From assembly GCA_903857165.1 (NCBI GenBank), contig CAIODU010000356.1, positions 1 to 56,223 on the forward strand: a stretch of DNA of 56,223 nucleotides. The letters run 5' to 3'. Positions 43,834 to 54,056 of the stretch are shown in pieces. This stretch comes from an uncultured Methylococcaceae bacterium (lineage in GTDB: Bacteria; Pseudomonadota; Gammaproteobacteria; Methylococcales; Methylococcaceae). The notes under the pieces were generated by a model. That model did not search any database and was not told the DNA's origin. It saw nothing but the letters and a program-made list of their open reading frames with translations. Numbering within the stretch: the stretch's first letter is position 1; every line of letters starts with the position of its first letter. The position numbers and the translations under genes are program-made.

Positions 43834-45054
43834 TCAATGAGGCTGCTCCAAATCAAAAGCCTCGTGCAGGGTGCGAACCGCCAGTTCCAGATATTTTTCA
43901 TCGACAACCACGGAAACCTTTATTTCCGAGGTAGATATCATGCGGATGTTGACTCCTTCCCGGGCAAGTGCGTCAAACATCTTGCTGGCAATCCCCGCGT
44001 GCGACCTCATGCCCACACCCACAATGGAAACCTTGACGATCTTTTCGTCCCCCCTGACTTTCCTGGCACCCATTTCCTTGCAGGTGTTTTCCAAAATCTC
44101 CAACGCCTTCTTGTATTCGCCACGGTTTACGGTGAAGGTGAAGTCTGTGGTCTGATCCTCGGCCACGTTTTGAACGATCATATCCACTTCGATGTTGGCA
44201 TCAGCGATGGGGCCCAAAATCCTAGACGCTATGCCGGGACGATCCGGCACGCCTTGAACCGTCAATTTTGCTTCGTCGCGATTGAACGCGATGCCGGATA
44301 TCAATGCTTTTTCCACGCCCGCCTCCTCATAACTAATCAAAGTGCCCAAGCCTTCAGTAAAGCTCGACAGCACACGCAAAGGGACATTATACTTGCCTGC
44401 GAACTCCACCGAACGGATTTGCAGGACCTTGGAGCCAAGGCTGGCCATCTCCAGCATCTCTTCGAAGGTGATGCGATCCAGTTTCCGCGCACGCGGCTCC
44501 ACGCGGGGATCGGTCGTGTAAACGCCATCCACATCGGTGAAAATCAAACATTCGTCGGCTTTTAGGACGGCTGCCAAGGCCACTGCCGTAGTGTCCGACC
44601 CACCCCGCCCCAAGGTGGTGATGTCACCTTCCTCGGTCACGCCCTGGAAACCGGCCACCACGACAACTTTACCCTCAGCCAAGTCTTTACGAATTTCGAC
44701 AGTGCCGATATCCTCAATCCGCGCCTTGGTATGGGAAGCATCGGAAAGTATCCGCACCTGCCAGCCGGTATACGAAACCGCAGGACAGCCTCTTTCCTGT
44801 AAAGCCATGGCCAAGAGGGCAATCGTCACTTGTTCGCCAGTGGATAGCAGCACATCCATCTCCCGCGGGTTTGGCTGTTCTTGCACTGCATGGGCCAAGG
44901 CGACCAACTTATTGGTTTCCCCACTCATGGCGGACACCACGACCACCACATCTTCGCCGCGTTGCCGGGCTTGGTGGACTCGTTCGGCGACATTTTTGAT
45001 GCGGTCGATATCGCCTACCGAAGTCCCGCCATATTTATGAACATAAAGGGCCAT
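43834..45054 (-). CDS. lysC: Aspartate kinase
   Basis: VHKYGGTSVGDIDRIKNVAERV; GRGGSDTTAVALAAVLKA; paired ACT domains. Confidence 0.97.
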   Translation of the reverse strand: MALYVHKYGGTSVGDIDRIKNVAERVHQARQRGEDVVVVVSAMSGETNKLVALAHAVQEQPNPREMDVLLSTGEQVTIALLAMALQERGCPAVSYTGWQVRILSDASHTKARIEDIGTVEIRKDLAEGKVVVVAGFQGVTEEGDITTLGRGGSDTTAVALAAVLKADECLIFTDVDGVYTTDPRVEPRARKLDRITFEEMLEMASLGSKVLQIRSVEFAGKYNVPLRVLSSFTEGLGTLISYEEAGVEKALISGIAFNRDEAKLTVQGVPDRPGIASRILGPIADANIEVDMIVQNVAEDQTTDFTFTVNRGEYKKALEILENTCKEMGARKVRGDEKIVKVSIVGVGMRSHAGIASKMFDALAREGVNIRMISTSEIKVSVVVDEKYLELAVRTLHEAFDLEQPH

Positions 45055-45083
45055 TTTTCTTTATACATGCTAGTGAAAGGAAA

Positions 45084-45140
45084 TCATGCCAGCCTCTGCC
45101 GTACCCATTCAGGCACTTCGCGCAATGCGGCATTAGCCAT
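45084..45140 (-). pseudogene. Possible 3' relic of alaS
   Basis: MANAALREVPEWVRQRLA* resembles AlaS C-termini (E. coli ...ALPAALASVKGWVSAKLQ); lies where alaS occurs in some gammaproteobacteria. Confidence 0.35.
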
Positions 45141-45167
45141 GGAATCTCTTGTATTTTCGATTGCTGG

Positions 45168-45617
45168 CTAATCATCGCCCCGCCGCAACCGCCGCAAAAA
45201 GGCTTGTATTCTGTCTTGTTCAAACCCCCGATGGCTAAGAAAGCGCAGCCGGGCGGCATAATCCTTGGTTGATGCGGGCCGTCCATCGCCATATTTTTTC
45301 GCGTGGACTTTTTCCAACAACGCATCCCAGTCGTAGTCGGCCAGGCACTGATCCAATGCCTCGCCGCTGATGCCCTGTTGCCGCAGTTCTTGGCGGATAT
45401 GCTCCACACCATGTCCCTTGCCGTATCGGCTCCGCACCAAGGCTTCGAGGAAACGGCCATCGCTTTGCAATCCCTCCTCAGTGAATTCCTCCACTACTTG
45501 GCGGATTACGGCTTGATCAAACCCCTTAGCCTGTAGCTTGTGGATCAGTTCGGCGCGGCTATGTTCCCTTTGGGCTTGCCATTGGAGACATGCCGCCTTG
45601 GCTTCGATTAATGTCAG
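45168..45617 (-). CDS. recX: Regulatory protein RecX; probable noncanonical CTG start overlapping the recA stop
   Basis: Translation continues upstream of the GTG-start ORF as [49 protein letters not shown]... with the conserved REHSRxEL motif; in-frame stop at 45627-45629. Confidence 0.8.
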   Translation of the reverse strand: MTLIEAKAACLQWQAQREHSRAELIHKLQAKGFDQAVIRQVVEEFTEEGLQSDGRFLEALVRSRYGKGHGVEHIRQELRQQGISGEALDQCLADYDWDALLEKVHAKKYGDGRPASTKDYAARLRFLSHRGFEQDRIQAFLRRLRRGDD

Positions 45618-46705
45618 GGCACATCCTCAACCGGAATTGGATCAGACTTGGCGCTCAGCTTGGCGACCAAGGGTTCGACCCCGCCGAATGCCTTCTCGCG
45701 TATTTTCTTCTCCAAATCGTCGGCAATCTCCGGGTGTTCCTTCAAGAAATTACGCACATTGTCCTTACCTTGGCCGATGCGGTCGCCGCCATAGCTATAC
45801 CAAGAACCGGACTTCTGCATAAATTCAAGCTGCACGCCTAAATCCACCAACTCGCCTTCGCGGGAAATGCCTTCGCCGTACAGCACTTCAAATTCCGCTT
45901 GTCGGAACGGCGGCGCGACCTTGTTTTTAACCACCTTGACCCGCGTCTCGTTGCCCGTCACCTCGTCGCCGCTCTTGATCGCACCCGTTCTGCGGATGTC
46001 CAGGCGCACCGAGGCGTAAAACTTCAACGCATTGCCGCCCGTCGTGGTTTCCGGGCTGCCAAACATCACGCCTATCTTCATGCGGATTTGGTTGATGAAA
46101 ATCACCAGCGTATTGGAACGTTTGATGTTGGCGGTCAGCTTGCGCAATGCCTGCGACATCAAGCGGGCTTGCAAGCCGACATGCGAATCGCCCATCTCAC
46201 CTTCGATTTCTGCCTTCGGCGTCAACGCCGCGACCGAGTCGATCACCACCACATCGATACTGCCGGAACGCACCAACATGTCGGTGATTTCCAAAGCCTG
46301 TTCGCCCGTGTCGGGCTGGGAAACCAGCAAATCTTGCAGATCGACACCGATCTTCTCGGCGTATTGCGGATCCAGCGCGTGTTCGGCGTCTATGAACGCG
46401 CAAACACCGCCGAGTCTCTGTGCCTGGGCGATGACTGACAAGGTCAGCGTCGTCTTACCGGAGGATTCCGGTCCGTAAATTTCAACCACGCGCCCGCGCG
46501 GCAACCCGCCGCAACCGAGTGCGATGTCCAAGCCTAAGGAACCGGTGGGGATGACTTCGATGTCGTGTACGCCGACATCGCCCATGCGCATCACCGAACC
46601 CTTGCCAAACTGTTTTTCGATCTGCGACAACGCCGCGTTGAGCGCTTTTTTCTTGTTTTCGTCCATCGTCTTGAATATTTGCCTGAGTGCGTCGGAATCC
46701 GACAT
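45614..46705 (-). CDS. recA: Recombinase RecA
   Basis: [40 protein letters not shown]. Confidence 0.98.
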   Translation of the reverse strand: MSDSDALRQIFKTMDENKKKALNAALSQIEKQFGKGSVMRMGDVGVHDIEVIPTGSLGLDIALGCGGLPRGRVVEIYGPESSGKTTLTLSVIAQAQRLGGVCAFIDAEHALDPQYAEKIGVDLQDLLVSQPDTGEQALEITDMLVRSGSIDVVVIDSVAALTPKAEIEGEMGDSHVGLQARLMSQALRKLTANIKRSNTLVIFINQIRMKIGVMFGSPETTTGGNALKFYASVRLDIRRTGAIKSGDEVTGNETRVKVVKNKVAPPFRQAEFEVLYGEGISREGELVDLGVQLEFMQKSGSWYSYGGDRIGQGKDNVRNFLKEHPEIADDLEKKIREKAFGGVEPLVAKLSAKSDPIPVEDVP

Positions 46706-46832
46706 TATTGTCTCTATTATTCCACAACTAGGGCCGCTGGGCATAGTACGTCGTAAGCGCAAGGCTTGCCTTGACATGATTCCGATGTGGTACGATGAAG
46801 CCCATTGCCTAACGTTTCATTAAGAGGTTCCC

Positions 46833-47165
46833 ATGACTCAGCACAGATATCCCATGCTAACACTGATTTGTACAACGGCGATCCTGGTTGTCCCGGCAGC
46901 CGCTTTCGGGAAGGCTGCTTGTGAGCTAAAGCAGATGGTCACCGGCGAGGAATTTGAATCACTGCAAAAACAATGGAATGTCGATCATGCATTACCAAAG
47001 TCCCGGGATTCCTATGGACATAAAGACCCGGACAAATGCGCTGACCGTAACCAGGCATTCCGCTCATGCCTCGGCAAAGCGGGGGTGGATGTGAAGAACA
47101 ATCGCGGGACCAAAACGGAGGCAGTGTACAAATTCTTCCAACCGGAAAAATCTGGCCCTGATTAA
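46833..47165 (+). CDS. Hypothetical secreted protein
   Basis: 110 aa, N-terminal signal-like hydrophobic segment ending AAAFGKA; three cysteines in the mature part. Confidence 0.65.
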   Translation: MTQHRYPMLTLICTTAILVVPAAAFGKAACELKQMVTGEEFESLQKQWNVDHALPKSRDSYGHKDPDKCADRNQAFRSCLGKAGVDVKNNRGTKTEAVYKFFQPEKSGPD

Positions 47166-47316
47166 TCAATCAGGAGACATCGTTACGGCGCATTACGCCA
47201 AACCGTTCGTAATGCGCCCACAGCCTGCTTAACCAACCAAACGGTGGGAAGCGGGTAATCGCATTAGCCAGCATTTTTTAAACTCCCCTTCACTTTAAAT
47301 CCCCAACTCATGCTTC

Positions 47317-48297
47317 TCACGGTTTTCCACGAGCAATGAATTCCCCAAAAGCACGACTGCCATCGCCAGTGGGTATGGTGTTGACCACTTTCAACTCTGC
47401 GGCATCAATCACCGACACGGCATTGCTCATCCAATTGGCGACATAAACATGCTTCCCGTCCGGATGTGTGGTGATGCCTTCCGGGTATTCCCCGACCTTG
47501 ACCGTTGCAATCAACTTCAGTTCATTGGCATCAATCACAGAAACAGATGCGTCGTACTGGTTGGTCACAAACAGCCGGTGTTGCGCTTCGCCCACCGTAT
47601 AGGGTCTATCGCCCACCGCCACATTTTTCAAGAGCGTGAAAGTCGCCAAATCCACCACCGAGACATCATTGCTCTTGACATTGGCTGAATAAAGCTTAGT
47701 TCCGTCCGCAGACAGAGAGATGCCAAAAGGATGTTTGCCGACTGCCACCGTGCGCGTCACGGCAAAGCTTTTCAAGTCGATTTCCGAAACTGTGTCGTCG
47801 TCACGGTTTGAAACATAAAGATTATGGCCGTCCCGGCTTACCACCAGCCCGGAAGGAATGTTGCCCACCGGAATGCGCCGGACGACCGATTGGGCCTTGA
47901 TGTCCACTACGGCAATGTTGCGATCATAGAAATCCGCCGCAAAAGCCGTGTGGCCGTCCGTGCTCAAGGCCACGCCTACGCCACCCGTGCCCACCGGCAC
48001 TTTGCCGATGATGGTTGGGCCATGGCCGTCAATGATCGTCACATCCTTGCTGCCGGGGTTGGCGATCACTACCGTCGCGCCGTCCTGGCTGACCGCGACA
48101 CCCGCCGGTTCGGAACCCGGCGGCAGCGCCAAGGTATTGACGACCACGCCCTTAGCGGTGTCTATCACCGAGACGCTGTTGCCTTTCTGGTTGGTGATGT
48201 AGGCAAAGGGTTCCGCCAACGCGGCTGTACTTGCCAAAAAGGCGGCAGCCAGTGCCACCGCCCCCTTCGACAAGGCTGAATGCTTGTTGCAACCCAT
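47317..48297 (-). CDS. YVTN-family beta-propeller protein (YncE-like), periplasmic
   Basis: Repeated V-x-VIDxAxxxVVxTIxVG blades; signal peptide. Confidence 0.9.
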   Translation of the reverse strand: MGCNKHSALSKGAVALAAAFLASTAALAEPFAYITNQKGNSVSVIDTAKGVVVNTLALPPGSEPAGVAVSQDGATVVIANPGSKDVTIIDGHGPTIIGKVPVGTGGVGVALSTDGHTAFAADFYDRNIAVVDIKAQSVVRRIPVGNIPSGLVVSRDGHNLYVSNRDDDTVSEIDLKSFAVTRTVAVGKHPFGISLSADGTKLYSANVKSNDVSVVDLATFTLLKNVAVGDRPYTVGEAQHRLFVTNQYDASVSVIDANELKLIATVKVGEYPEGITTHPDGKHVYVANWMSNAVSVIDAAELKVVNTIPTGDGSRAFGEFIARGKP

Positions 48298-48302
48298 GGC
48301 GT

Positions 48303-48833
48303 TTATGGCTTTTCGGCCAAGACTTTCAGATTCGCCAGAGCGTCCTTAGACAAGGTCGTCATCGCCTCCTTGGCGGCTTTCTCGTCCTGGCCCGGCGGCG
48401 GGTTGTTAGGGGTGAAGCAACGGTAAGCCGCGCTCATCCACTCCACCTTGGAGCCTGCTCCTGCCGCAGTGATAGAGATGGCGGCGGAATAGTTGTTGGT
48501 CGGGAACACTTTACAACTTACCGGTTCTTGGTGAACGCGATATTTGAGAGTTTTCGTTGCCTCGTCAACTTCCTTCAGTTCTTCATTTACTTCTCCTCCA
48601 TCTTTCAATAACAGGGTGCGCACAACCTTGTCACCCACATTGTTGACCGTGGTACTCTCCACGGCAGGAATCCATTTGGCATTGCCAAATTCCTTGATGA
48701 TGTCCCACACCGCGTCAGGTGCGGCATTAATTTCGATGCTTTCCACCACCTTCTGGCGGGATCCGCCATGGGCGTGGGCTGCGCTACCCCAAGCAAAGAG
48801 CGCGATGGACACTAAAGCTGCGATTTTTTTCAT
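48303..48833 (-). CDS. SRPBCC/MxaD-like periplasmic protein
   Basis: MKKIAALVSIALFAWGSAAHAHG signal; VESIEINAAPDAVWDIIKEFGNAKWIPAVEST. Confidence 0.8.
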   Translation of the reverse strand: MKKIAALVSIALFAWGSAAHAHGGSRQKVVESIEINAAPDAVWDIIKEFGNAKWIPAVESTTVNNVGDKVVRTLLLKDGGEVNEELKEVDEATKTLKYRVHQEPVSCKVFPTNNYSAAISITAAGAGSKVEWMSAAYRCFTPNNPPPGQDEKAAKEAMTTLSKDALANLKVLAEKP

Positions 48834-49031
48834 GGGTGCTCCGGTTGTTATCGTTAAAAAATGTACATTATCAGGAAAGCGCGGCAGGAAAACCAGTGGA
48901 AAAATCTCCCCATTCAATTTCGACGCATGAAGAAGGAGAAAAGCGATGGATGTAGCATCGACATGGCGAGCCGAAGGGGGAAGGGGTTGAAGTGCTTTGC
49001 CTCGCTAAATGCCTGCAAGAACCCCAAAATA

Positions 49032-49065
49032 AAACCGACCCGGCATCCAATATCCGGGTCGGTTT
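49032..49065 (-). terminator. Hairpin between metalloprotease and SRPBCC genes
   Basis: AAACCGACCCGG catccaatat CCGGGTCGGTTT, 12-bp perfect arms. Confidence 0.8.
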
Positions 49066-49131
49066 GTAGCGAGCCTATGGAGGGGCAAAGGGCAAAAGCC
49101 CGCCATCTGCCCCAACCACCGTATCCTTAGC

Positions 49132-51231
49132 TCAGTAAGTCAGACTGTCCGAAGTTTCGAAGTTTTGCGACGCATCATAGGTTTTGCCGGTCAGCGTGAT
49201 GCCACTTACCTTGAACGTGCAAGTGCCATGCTTGGTAGTCTTGGCGCTGATGAAGGTTGCCACGCCTTTCGTGCCGGTCGTTGCGCTGACGGCACTGGAA
49301 GTTGTCACTCCGCTCCATGCCCCTGAGACTTTGGCACTGCCGATCAAGCCATCGGCATAGTTATGCACGGTGACACTGGCCATGCATTGGTAATACACAG
49401 TTGAGCCATTTTTGCTCAATAACGTGGTTAAACCAATGCCGCCAATATGAATAGTATTGGCAAGAGGGTTCTGTTGGACGCTGATCACCGAAGACCTGGA
49501 GCCAGTCAACCCTTGAGAATCGGTCACTGTCAACACAGAATTGTAAGTTCCGGGAGTGTTATAGACGTGGAGTGGGTTTGGCGTTGTCGAAGCCGTGCCA
49601 TCGCCGAAGTTCCAGTTGTAGGCGACTATGACTCCATCAGGGTCTTTGGAACCATCACTGGAGAAGCCAACATTAAGCGGTGCATAACCGCTGCTTGGCG
49701 TGGCAGTGGGTACGGCGACAGGGGGCATGGCTGAAGAGGTGACATAACTGCCGGTGATCTGATATTGCCCTAAACTGGCGTAATCCGAATATCCCGTAAT
49801 CAAATCACCCTTGCCTACACCATCGACTTTGATGAAATATGCACCGGCCGGAACATTGACATTGAGAGTGGCCGTGAGGGCATCGGCCGGATTGGCTGTG
49901 GCGAGAATATTGCCCGCCGCATCAAGCAACTGAATGGACGCATCCAGATTCGGGCTGCGGACACCGGGAGTGACCGTGATCTGCAAAACACCCGCCCCGC
50001 TGGCCAAGCTGAAATAATCCACATCCGTGTTGCGTTCAATCAAACCGGCTTGATTGACCGTCACAACACCACTGCCAGCGGTTACAGCCAAGGGTGCGGC
50101 ACTAGACATGCTGCTGCCAAAGTCATCAGCTTTTAGCAAGGCACCATTGGATTGGATGACGACGAAGTCGTCCTCGTAATTATTGGCACTTGGGTATTCG
50201 CCTTTGCTCCATTGCACCAACGACTGGTAATAGCCAACCCCCATGATGGGCGCCCAACCGGTGGCACCTGAACCTTGACCTTGATAATAACCGACGGTGG
50301 CCGTGCCATCATGGCTAAGCCCCAAATTATGCCCGGCTTCATGGGATATCGCTTCAGCGACATACTTTTCATTACCCGCACCAAGCGCATCGAAGAATAC
50401 CCATGCAGGTTGATAATAGCTTGGGTTGCTGGAGGCGTAATAGTCGAAGACACCCACATAGGCGACACCGCCACAACTGGAGCAGGCACCGAAATTGTTG
50501 CGGGTGATGACCACCCGGGACCCGTACACTTGATCTACACTGCTGCTGCGGTTAAGCGCATCGGCGAGTGGCTCCTGCGTAGTGACATCGACATCGAAGG
50601 GTGCATAGTCATCGGCGACGCGTTGCCAAATATATTGGATGCGTTCTAGTTCTGTCGCGCTAAACGACGAAGGGACACCATCCAAATCAAAGGGATTGGC
50701 AGTGATCGTACCGGCATTCCAAGCGGAACCGGTGGTGACATAACCGTCAAAGTCTAGGTAAATGACCCGCTGCGAACCGGTTTTGCTATGCAGCAGGAAA
50801 GTGTCGCCCGGAGCATACGATGCCGCAGCCACGCTCACCCCGCCCGGCGCAGACGCTATTTCGTTGGCGGGTAACGGGGGGAACTCGTCGATAAACAGCA
50901 GTCGTCCGCCCTCATCCACCCAGGCATGCTTGTCCTTGCGCAGAATTTCGGTGAGCCTTTCGGTTGTCATGCGATAGTGTGCCGCCACTTCAGGCAGTTT
51001 GTTCCCTAACTTTTGCACTGCGTTTTCACCCCTAGCCTTTCCGTCCAATTTTATTATTGGAAACAATGGCCTGCCGTCAGGGGGGTCAGCAATTGCATCG
51101 AATGATGCAACAGTAAATCCCAGCGCTAAGAGCATAACCCCACTGGTTGCAATTTTATTCAGACGAAACAATTCTTTGGGATATTCCGATTTGCAGACAC
51201 TGTTCAAACGCTTGTTGTGTGTATGTGACAT
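49132..51231 (-). CDS. Secreted metzincin-type metalloprotease with PKD domain
   Basis: HEAGHNLGLSHDG (HExxHxxGxxH); PKD: ATPSSGYAPLNVGFSSDGSKDPDGVIVAYNWNFGDGTAS; N-terminal signal. Confidence 0.9.
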   Translation of the reverse strand: MSHTHNKRLNSVCKSEYPKELFRLNKIATSGVMLLALGFTVASFDAIADPPDGRPLFPIIKLDGKARGENAVQKLGNKLPEVAAHYRMTTERLTEILRKDKHAWVDEGGRLLFIDEFPPLPANEIASAPGGVSVAAASYAPGDTFLLHSKTGSQRVIYLDFDGYVTTGSAWNAGTITANPFDLDGVPSSFSATELERIQYIWQRVADDYAPFDVDVTTQEPLADALNRSSSVDQVYGSRVVITRNNFGACSSCGGVAYVGVFDYYASSNPSYYQPAWVFFDALGAGNEKYVAEAISHEAGHNLGLSHDGTATVGYYQGQGSGATGWAPIMGVGYYQSLVQWSKGEYPSANNYEDDFVVIQSNGALLKADDFGSSMSSAAPLAVTAGSGVVTVNQAGLIERNTDVDYFSLASGAGVLQITVTPGVRSPNLDASIQLLDAAGNILATANPADALTATLNVNVPAGAYFIKVDGVGKGDLITGYSDYASLGQYQITGSYVTSSAMPPVAVPTATPSSGYAPLNVGFSSDGSKDPDGVIVAYNWNFGDGTASTTPNPLHVYNTPGTYNSVLTVTDSQGLTGSRSSVISVQQNPLANTIHIGGIGLTTLLSKNGSTVYYQCMASVTVHNYADGLIGSAKVSGAWSGVTTSSAVSATTGTKGVATFISAKTTKHGTCTFKVSGITLTGKTYDASQNFETSDSLTY

Positions 51232-51379
51232 TTTATTCTCCTAATCCGTTTATTTTCACAGTCTTGGTGGATATGCAGGTTATTCCGCACTCCAACTTAA
51301 TTCATCAAGCTTAAAGACTAGCAAAAACTTTGCCTATTTCATGAAAACAAGCCAAATTTAGATGCATTTTCATGCAGTC

Positions 51380-51406
51380 GTGGATCGGCATCCCATGCCG
51401 ACCCAC
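51380..51406. repeat. Short imperfect hairpin between EF-G2-like gene and protease
   Basis: GTGGATCGGCAT ccc ATGCCGACCCAC. Confidence 0.5.
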
Positions 51407-51492
51407 GCCGTCAAACCAAACTGATGCCAGCCAAAGGGTTGCCGCCCTACAAAAACAGCCAGCAACCGCTGCTGCGCAACATCAGTTGGGCA

Positions 51493-53535
51493 TTATTCCT
51501 CTTCCTCTTTCAACTTGAATCCACCCGACAACTGCTGCTGGACTTGGTGTGGCACGGCGGCATAATGGCTAAGCTCGATGGTATAGTGACCCCGTCCGCT
51601 GGTGAGGGAGTTCAGGCGCGACTGGTAATCCGCCAATTCACCCAAGGGGACCTTGCCGGTGATGACCAACCTGCCATGGCCCTTGGAATCCGTGCCGGTA
51701 ATCTGCCCACGCTTGGAGGACAAGTCGCCGGTAATGTCGCCCATGGCGGCATCCGGGGCGATAATCTCGATATCGACAATGGGCTCAAGCAAAATCGGCT
51801 TGGCAGATCGGATTGCATCGATGACTGCCTTTTTTCCGGCCATGACGAAAGCAATTTCTTTGCTATCCACCGGATGGGTTTTGCCGTCGTAGACGCTGAC
51901 TTTCAAGTCGCTGACAGGATATCCGGCCACCACACCGTCATCCAAGGCCATCCTCACGCCTTTTTCCACTGCCGGCATGAAACTGCCCGGAATGGTGGCG
52001 CCTTTGACGGCATCTTCAAACACGAAGCCTTCCCCTCGCTGCAGCGGTTCTATGCGCAAGTAAACCTCGCCAAACTGCCCCGCCCCGCCCGTCTGCTTCT
52101 TGTGGCGGTGATGGCCTTCCGCGCTCTGGGTGATGGTTTCGCGGTAAGGGATCAACGGGGGGTTGGTGTTGACTTCCAACCTATATTGGCCGGCCATCTT
52201 TTCCAACTTGGTCTTAAGGTGCGTGTCGCCCAAGCCACGGATGACGGTCTCGTTGGTCAATGGGCGGCGTTCGACCACAAAGGTCGGGTCTTCCATGGCC
52301 AGCTTGTCAAGGATATCGAACAGCCGTTGCTCGTCACCCTTGCGCTTGGTCTCCACCGCCAAGCCGGACATGGGATGCGGAAAGCTCAGCGGTTTGAGAT
52401 GGATGTGGTCTTCGTCGTGGGAATCGTGCAGCACACAGTCAAACTCAATGTCTTCAACCTTGGCAACTGCGCCGATGTCACCTGGCACCAAGGCATCCAC
52501 TTCCTCAAATTCTTTGCCCTGAAGGCAATAAAGATGGGCTGCTTTGAACGGGCGCTTGCCATCGCCGACAAAAAGCTGTGCATCTTTTCTAATCGTACCC
52601 TGATGCACTCTAAACACACCGACCTTGCCCATGTAGGGGTCGGATACGACTTTGAAGACATGGGCCAGAACATGTTGTTCCGGGTCCGGTTCGGCATGGA
52701 AAGATTCGCCGGCACCGCCGGGTTCGCCCCGGTGGAACGGCGGCGGATTGCCCTCGGTTGGATTGGGGGCAAGGGCACTGATGACATGCAACAATTCACG
52801 AATCCCCGCGCCGGTCTTTGCGGAAGTGAACAGAATGGGGGCCAAACCCGCCCGCAAGGCGCTTTCAAACGGGTTATGGATTTCGGAAAGCTTGGGTTCT
52901 TCGCCCTCCTCCAGGTATTTCTCCAGCAGCACTAGGTCTTCTTCGACAATCCGTTCAATCAGTTCGCTGTGCGCTTTTGAAACGGAACCGAAATCGGAGT
53001 CGCCGCTGTCATGCTCCAGAACCTCCACCACGTCTTGTGCGCCATGGGCGGGCAGGTCGAGCACGATGCCACGGAAGCGCCCGCGAATCTCATCAAGCAA
53101 GGTGGGCAGATCAACATTTTCGGCATCAATTTTGTTGACCACGATCATGGTGCAAAGCTGGCGCTCTTTGGCCCAGCGCATCATGCGCTCGGTCATCAGT
53201 TCGATGCCAGTCTGGGCGTTGATGACGACCAAGACGGTTTCGACAGCCGCCAAAGCGGCGATGGCTTGGCCGGCAAAATCCGGGTAACCCGGAGTGTCCA
53301 CTAAGTGAACCCGGGTGTTTTCATAGTCGTAGTGAGTGAGTGCGCTATATAAAGAATGACCGTCGGATTTTTCTTGGGGATCGAAGTCGCAGACGGTATT
53401 GCCCTTCTCGACAGTGCCTTTATTTTTGATCGCGCCGGCGGCATGAAGAAGCGATTCCGCCAATGTGGTTTTGCCTGCGGCCCCGTGGCCGACCAAGGCG
53501 ATGGTACGAATGGATTGTGTGTTGTAATTGGGCAT
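51493..53535 (-). CDS. Elongation factor G-like protein (EF-G2 type)
   Basis: VGHGAAGKTTLAESLLHAAGAI; DTPGYPDFAGQAIAALAAVETVLVV; VNKIDAEN; about 680 aa with EF-G domains. Confidence 0.93.
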   Translation of the reverse strand: MPNYNTQSIRTIALVGHGAAGKTTLAESLLHAAGAIKNKGTVEKGNTVCDFDPQEKSDGHSLYSALTHYDYENTRVHLVDTPGYPDFAGQAIAALAAVETVLVVINAQTGIELMTERMMRWAKERQLCTMIVVNKIDAENVDLPTLLDEIRGRFRGIVLDLPAHGAQDVVEVLEHDSGDSDFGSVSKAHSELIERIVEEDLVLLEKYLEEGEEPKLSEIHNPFESALRAGLAPILFTSAKTGAGIRELLHVISALAPNPTEGNPPPFHRGEPGGAGESFHAEPDPEQHVLAHVFKVVSDPYMGKVGVFRVHQGTIRKDAQLFVGDGKRPFKAAHLYCLQGKEFEEVDALVPGDIGAVAKVEDIEFDCVLHDSHDEDHIHLKPLSFPHPMSGLAVETKRKGDEQRLFDILDKLAMEDPTFVVERRPLTNETVIRGLGDTHLKTKLEKMAGQYRLEVNTNPPLIPYRETITQSAEGHHRHKKQTGGAGQFGEVYLRIEPLQRGEGFVFEDAVKGATIPGSFMPAVEKGVRMALDDGVVAGYPVSDLKVSVYDGKTHPVDSKEIAFVMAGKKAVIDAIRSAKPILLEPIVDIEIIAPDAAMGDITGDLSSKRGQITGTDSKGHGRLVITGKVPLGELADYQSRLNSLTSGRGHYTIELSHYAAVPHQVQQQLSGGFKLKEEEE

Positions 53536-53826
53536 GAGCCTTTCTCTAAATTCTGTTGGTAAGCGGCCTATTTTACGCGGGAAGGGTTCCTTCTGCGACC
53601 TTTGAACGGCAATTCTGATTGCCCTTGGGTGAAAAAATACAAGACGGACTCAGGCAACCGCGTAACATTGATGGATTTTTATATTAAATCAATAACTTAG
53701 GATTTTGGCGAGTTACCGTCCATGACTATGGATTCCCACATCCTGCTAGAGTGACAGCGTTTTTGGCCCGGCGGGACTTGATGTTTAACGATGGGTGCAA
53801 AGCGTGGGGACAATGAAAAATTCATT

Positions 53827-54056
53827 TTAGTTTGACTCCGGTTTGTTTTTCCAAGTCGGCGAGTAATCGGGAGTTTTATGTCTTCTGTGCCGTGTACAGG
53901 AACAGGTACGGTTTTGCCGTCTTTTTGCATGAGGTGATGACTACCTTTAACGCGCTTCAAAGTCCATCCTTGTTTTTTGAGTTGCGCAATGATTTGCTGT
54001 CCATTTGTCGATGAATCTTGCTTGCGCTTATTGGCGTTTGCCAAATGATTGCAATT
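53827..54056 (-). pseudogene. HicA-like toxin remnant, frameshifted near its C-terminus
   Basis: NGQQIIAQLKKQGWTLKRVKGSHHLMQKDGKTVPVPVHGTEDIKLP; the expected LLADLEKQTGVKLK* continues in another frame. Confidence 0.8.

Noticed and set aside
45168-45494. recX starting at GTG 45494
   Set aside because: It removes the conserved REHSRxEL region, which is encoded upstream in the same frame
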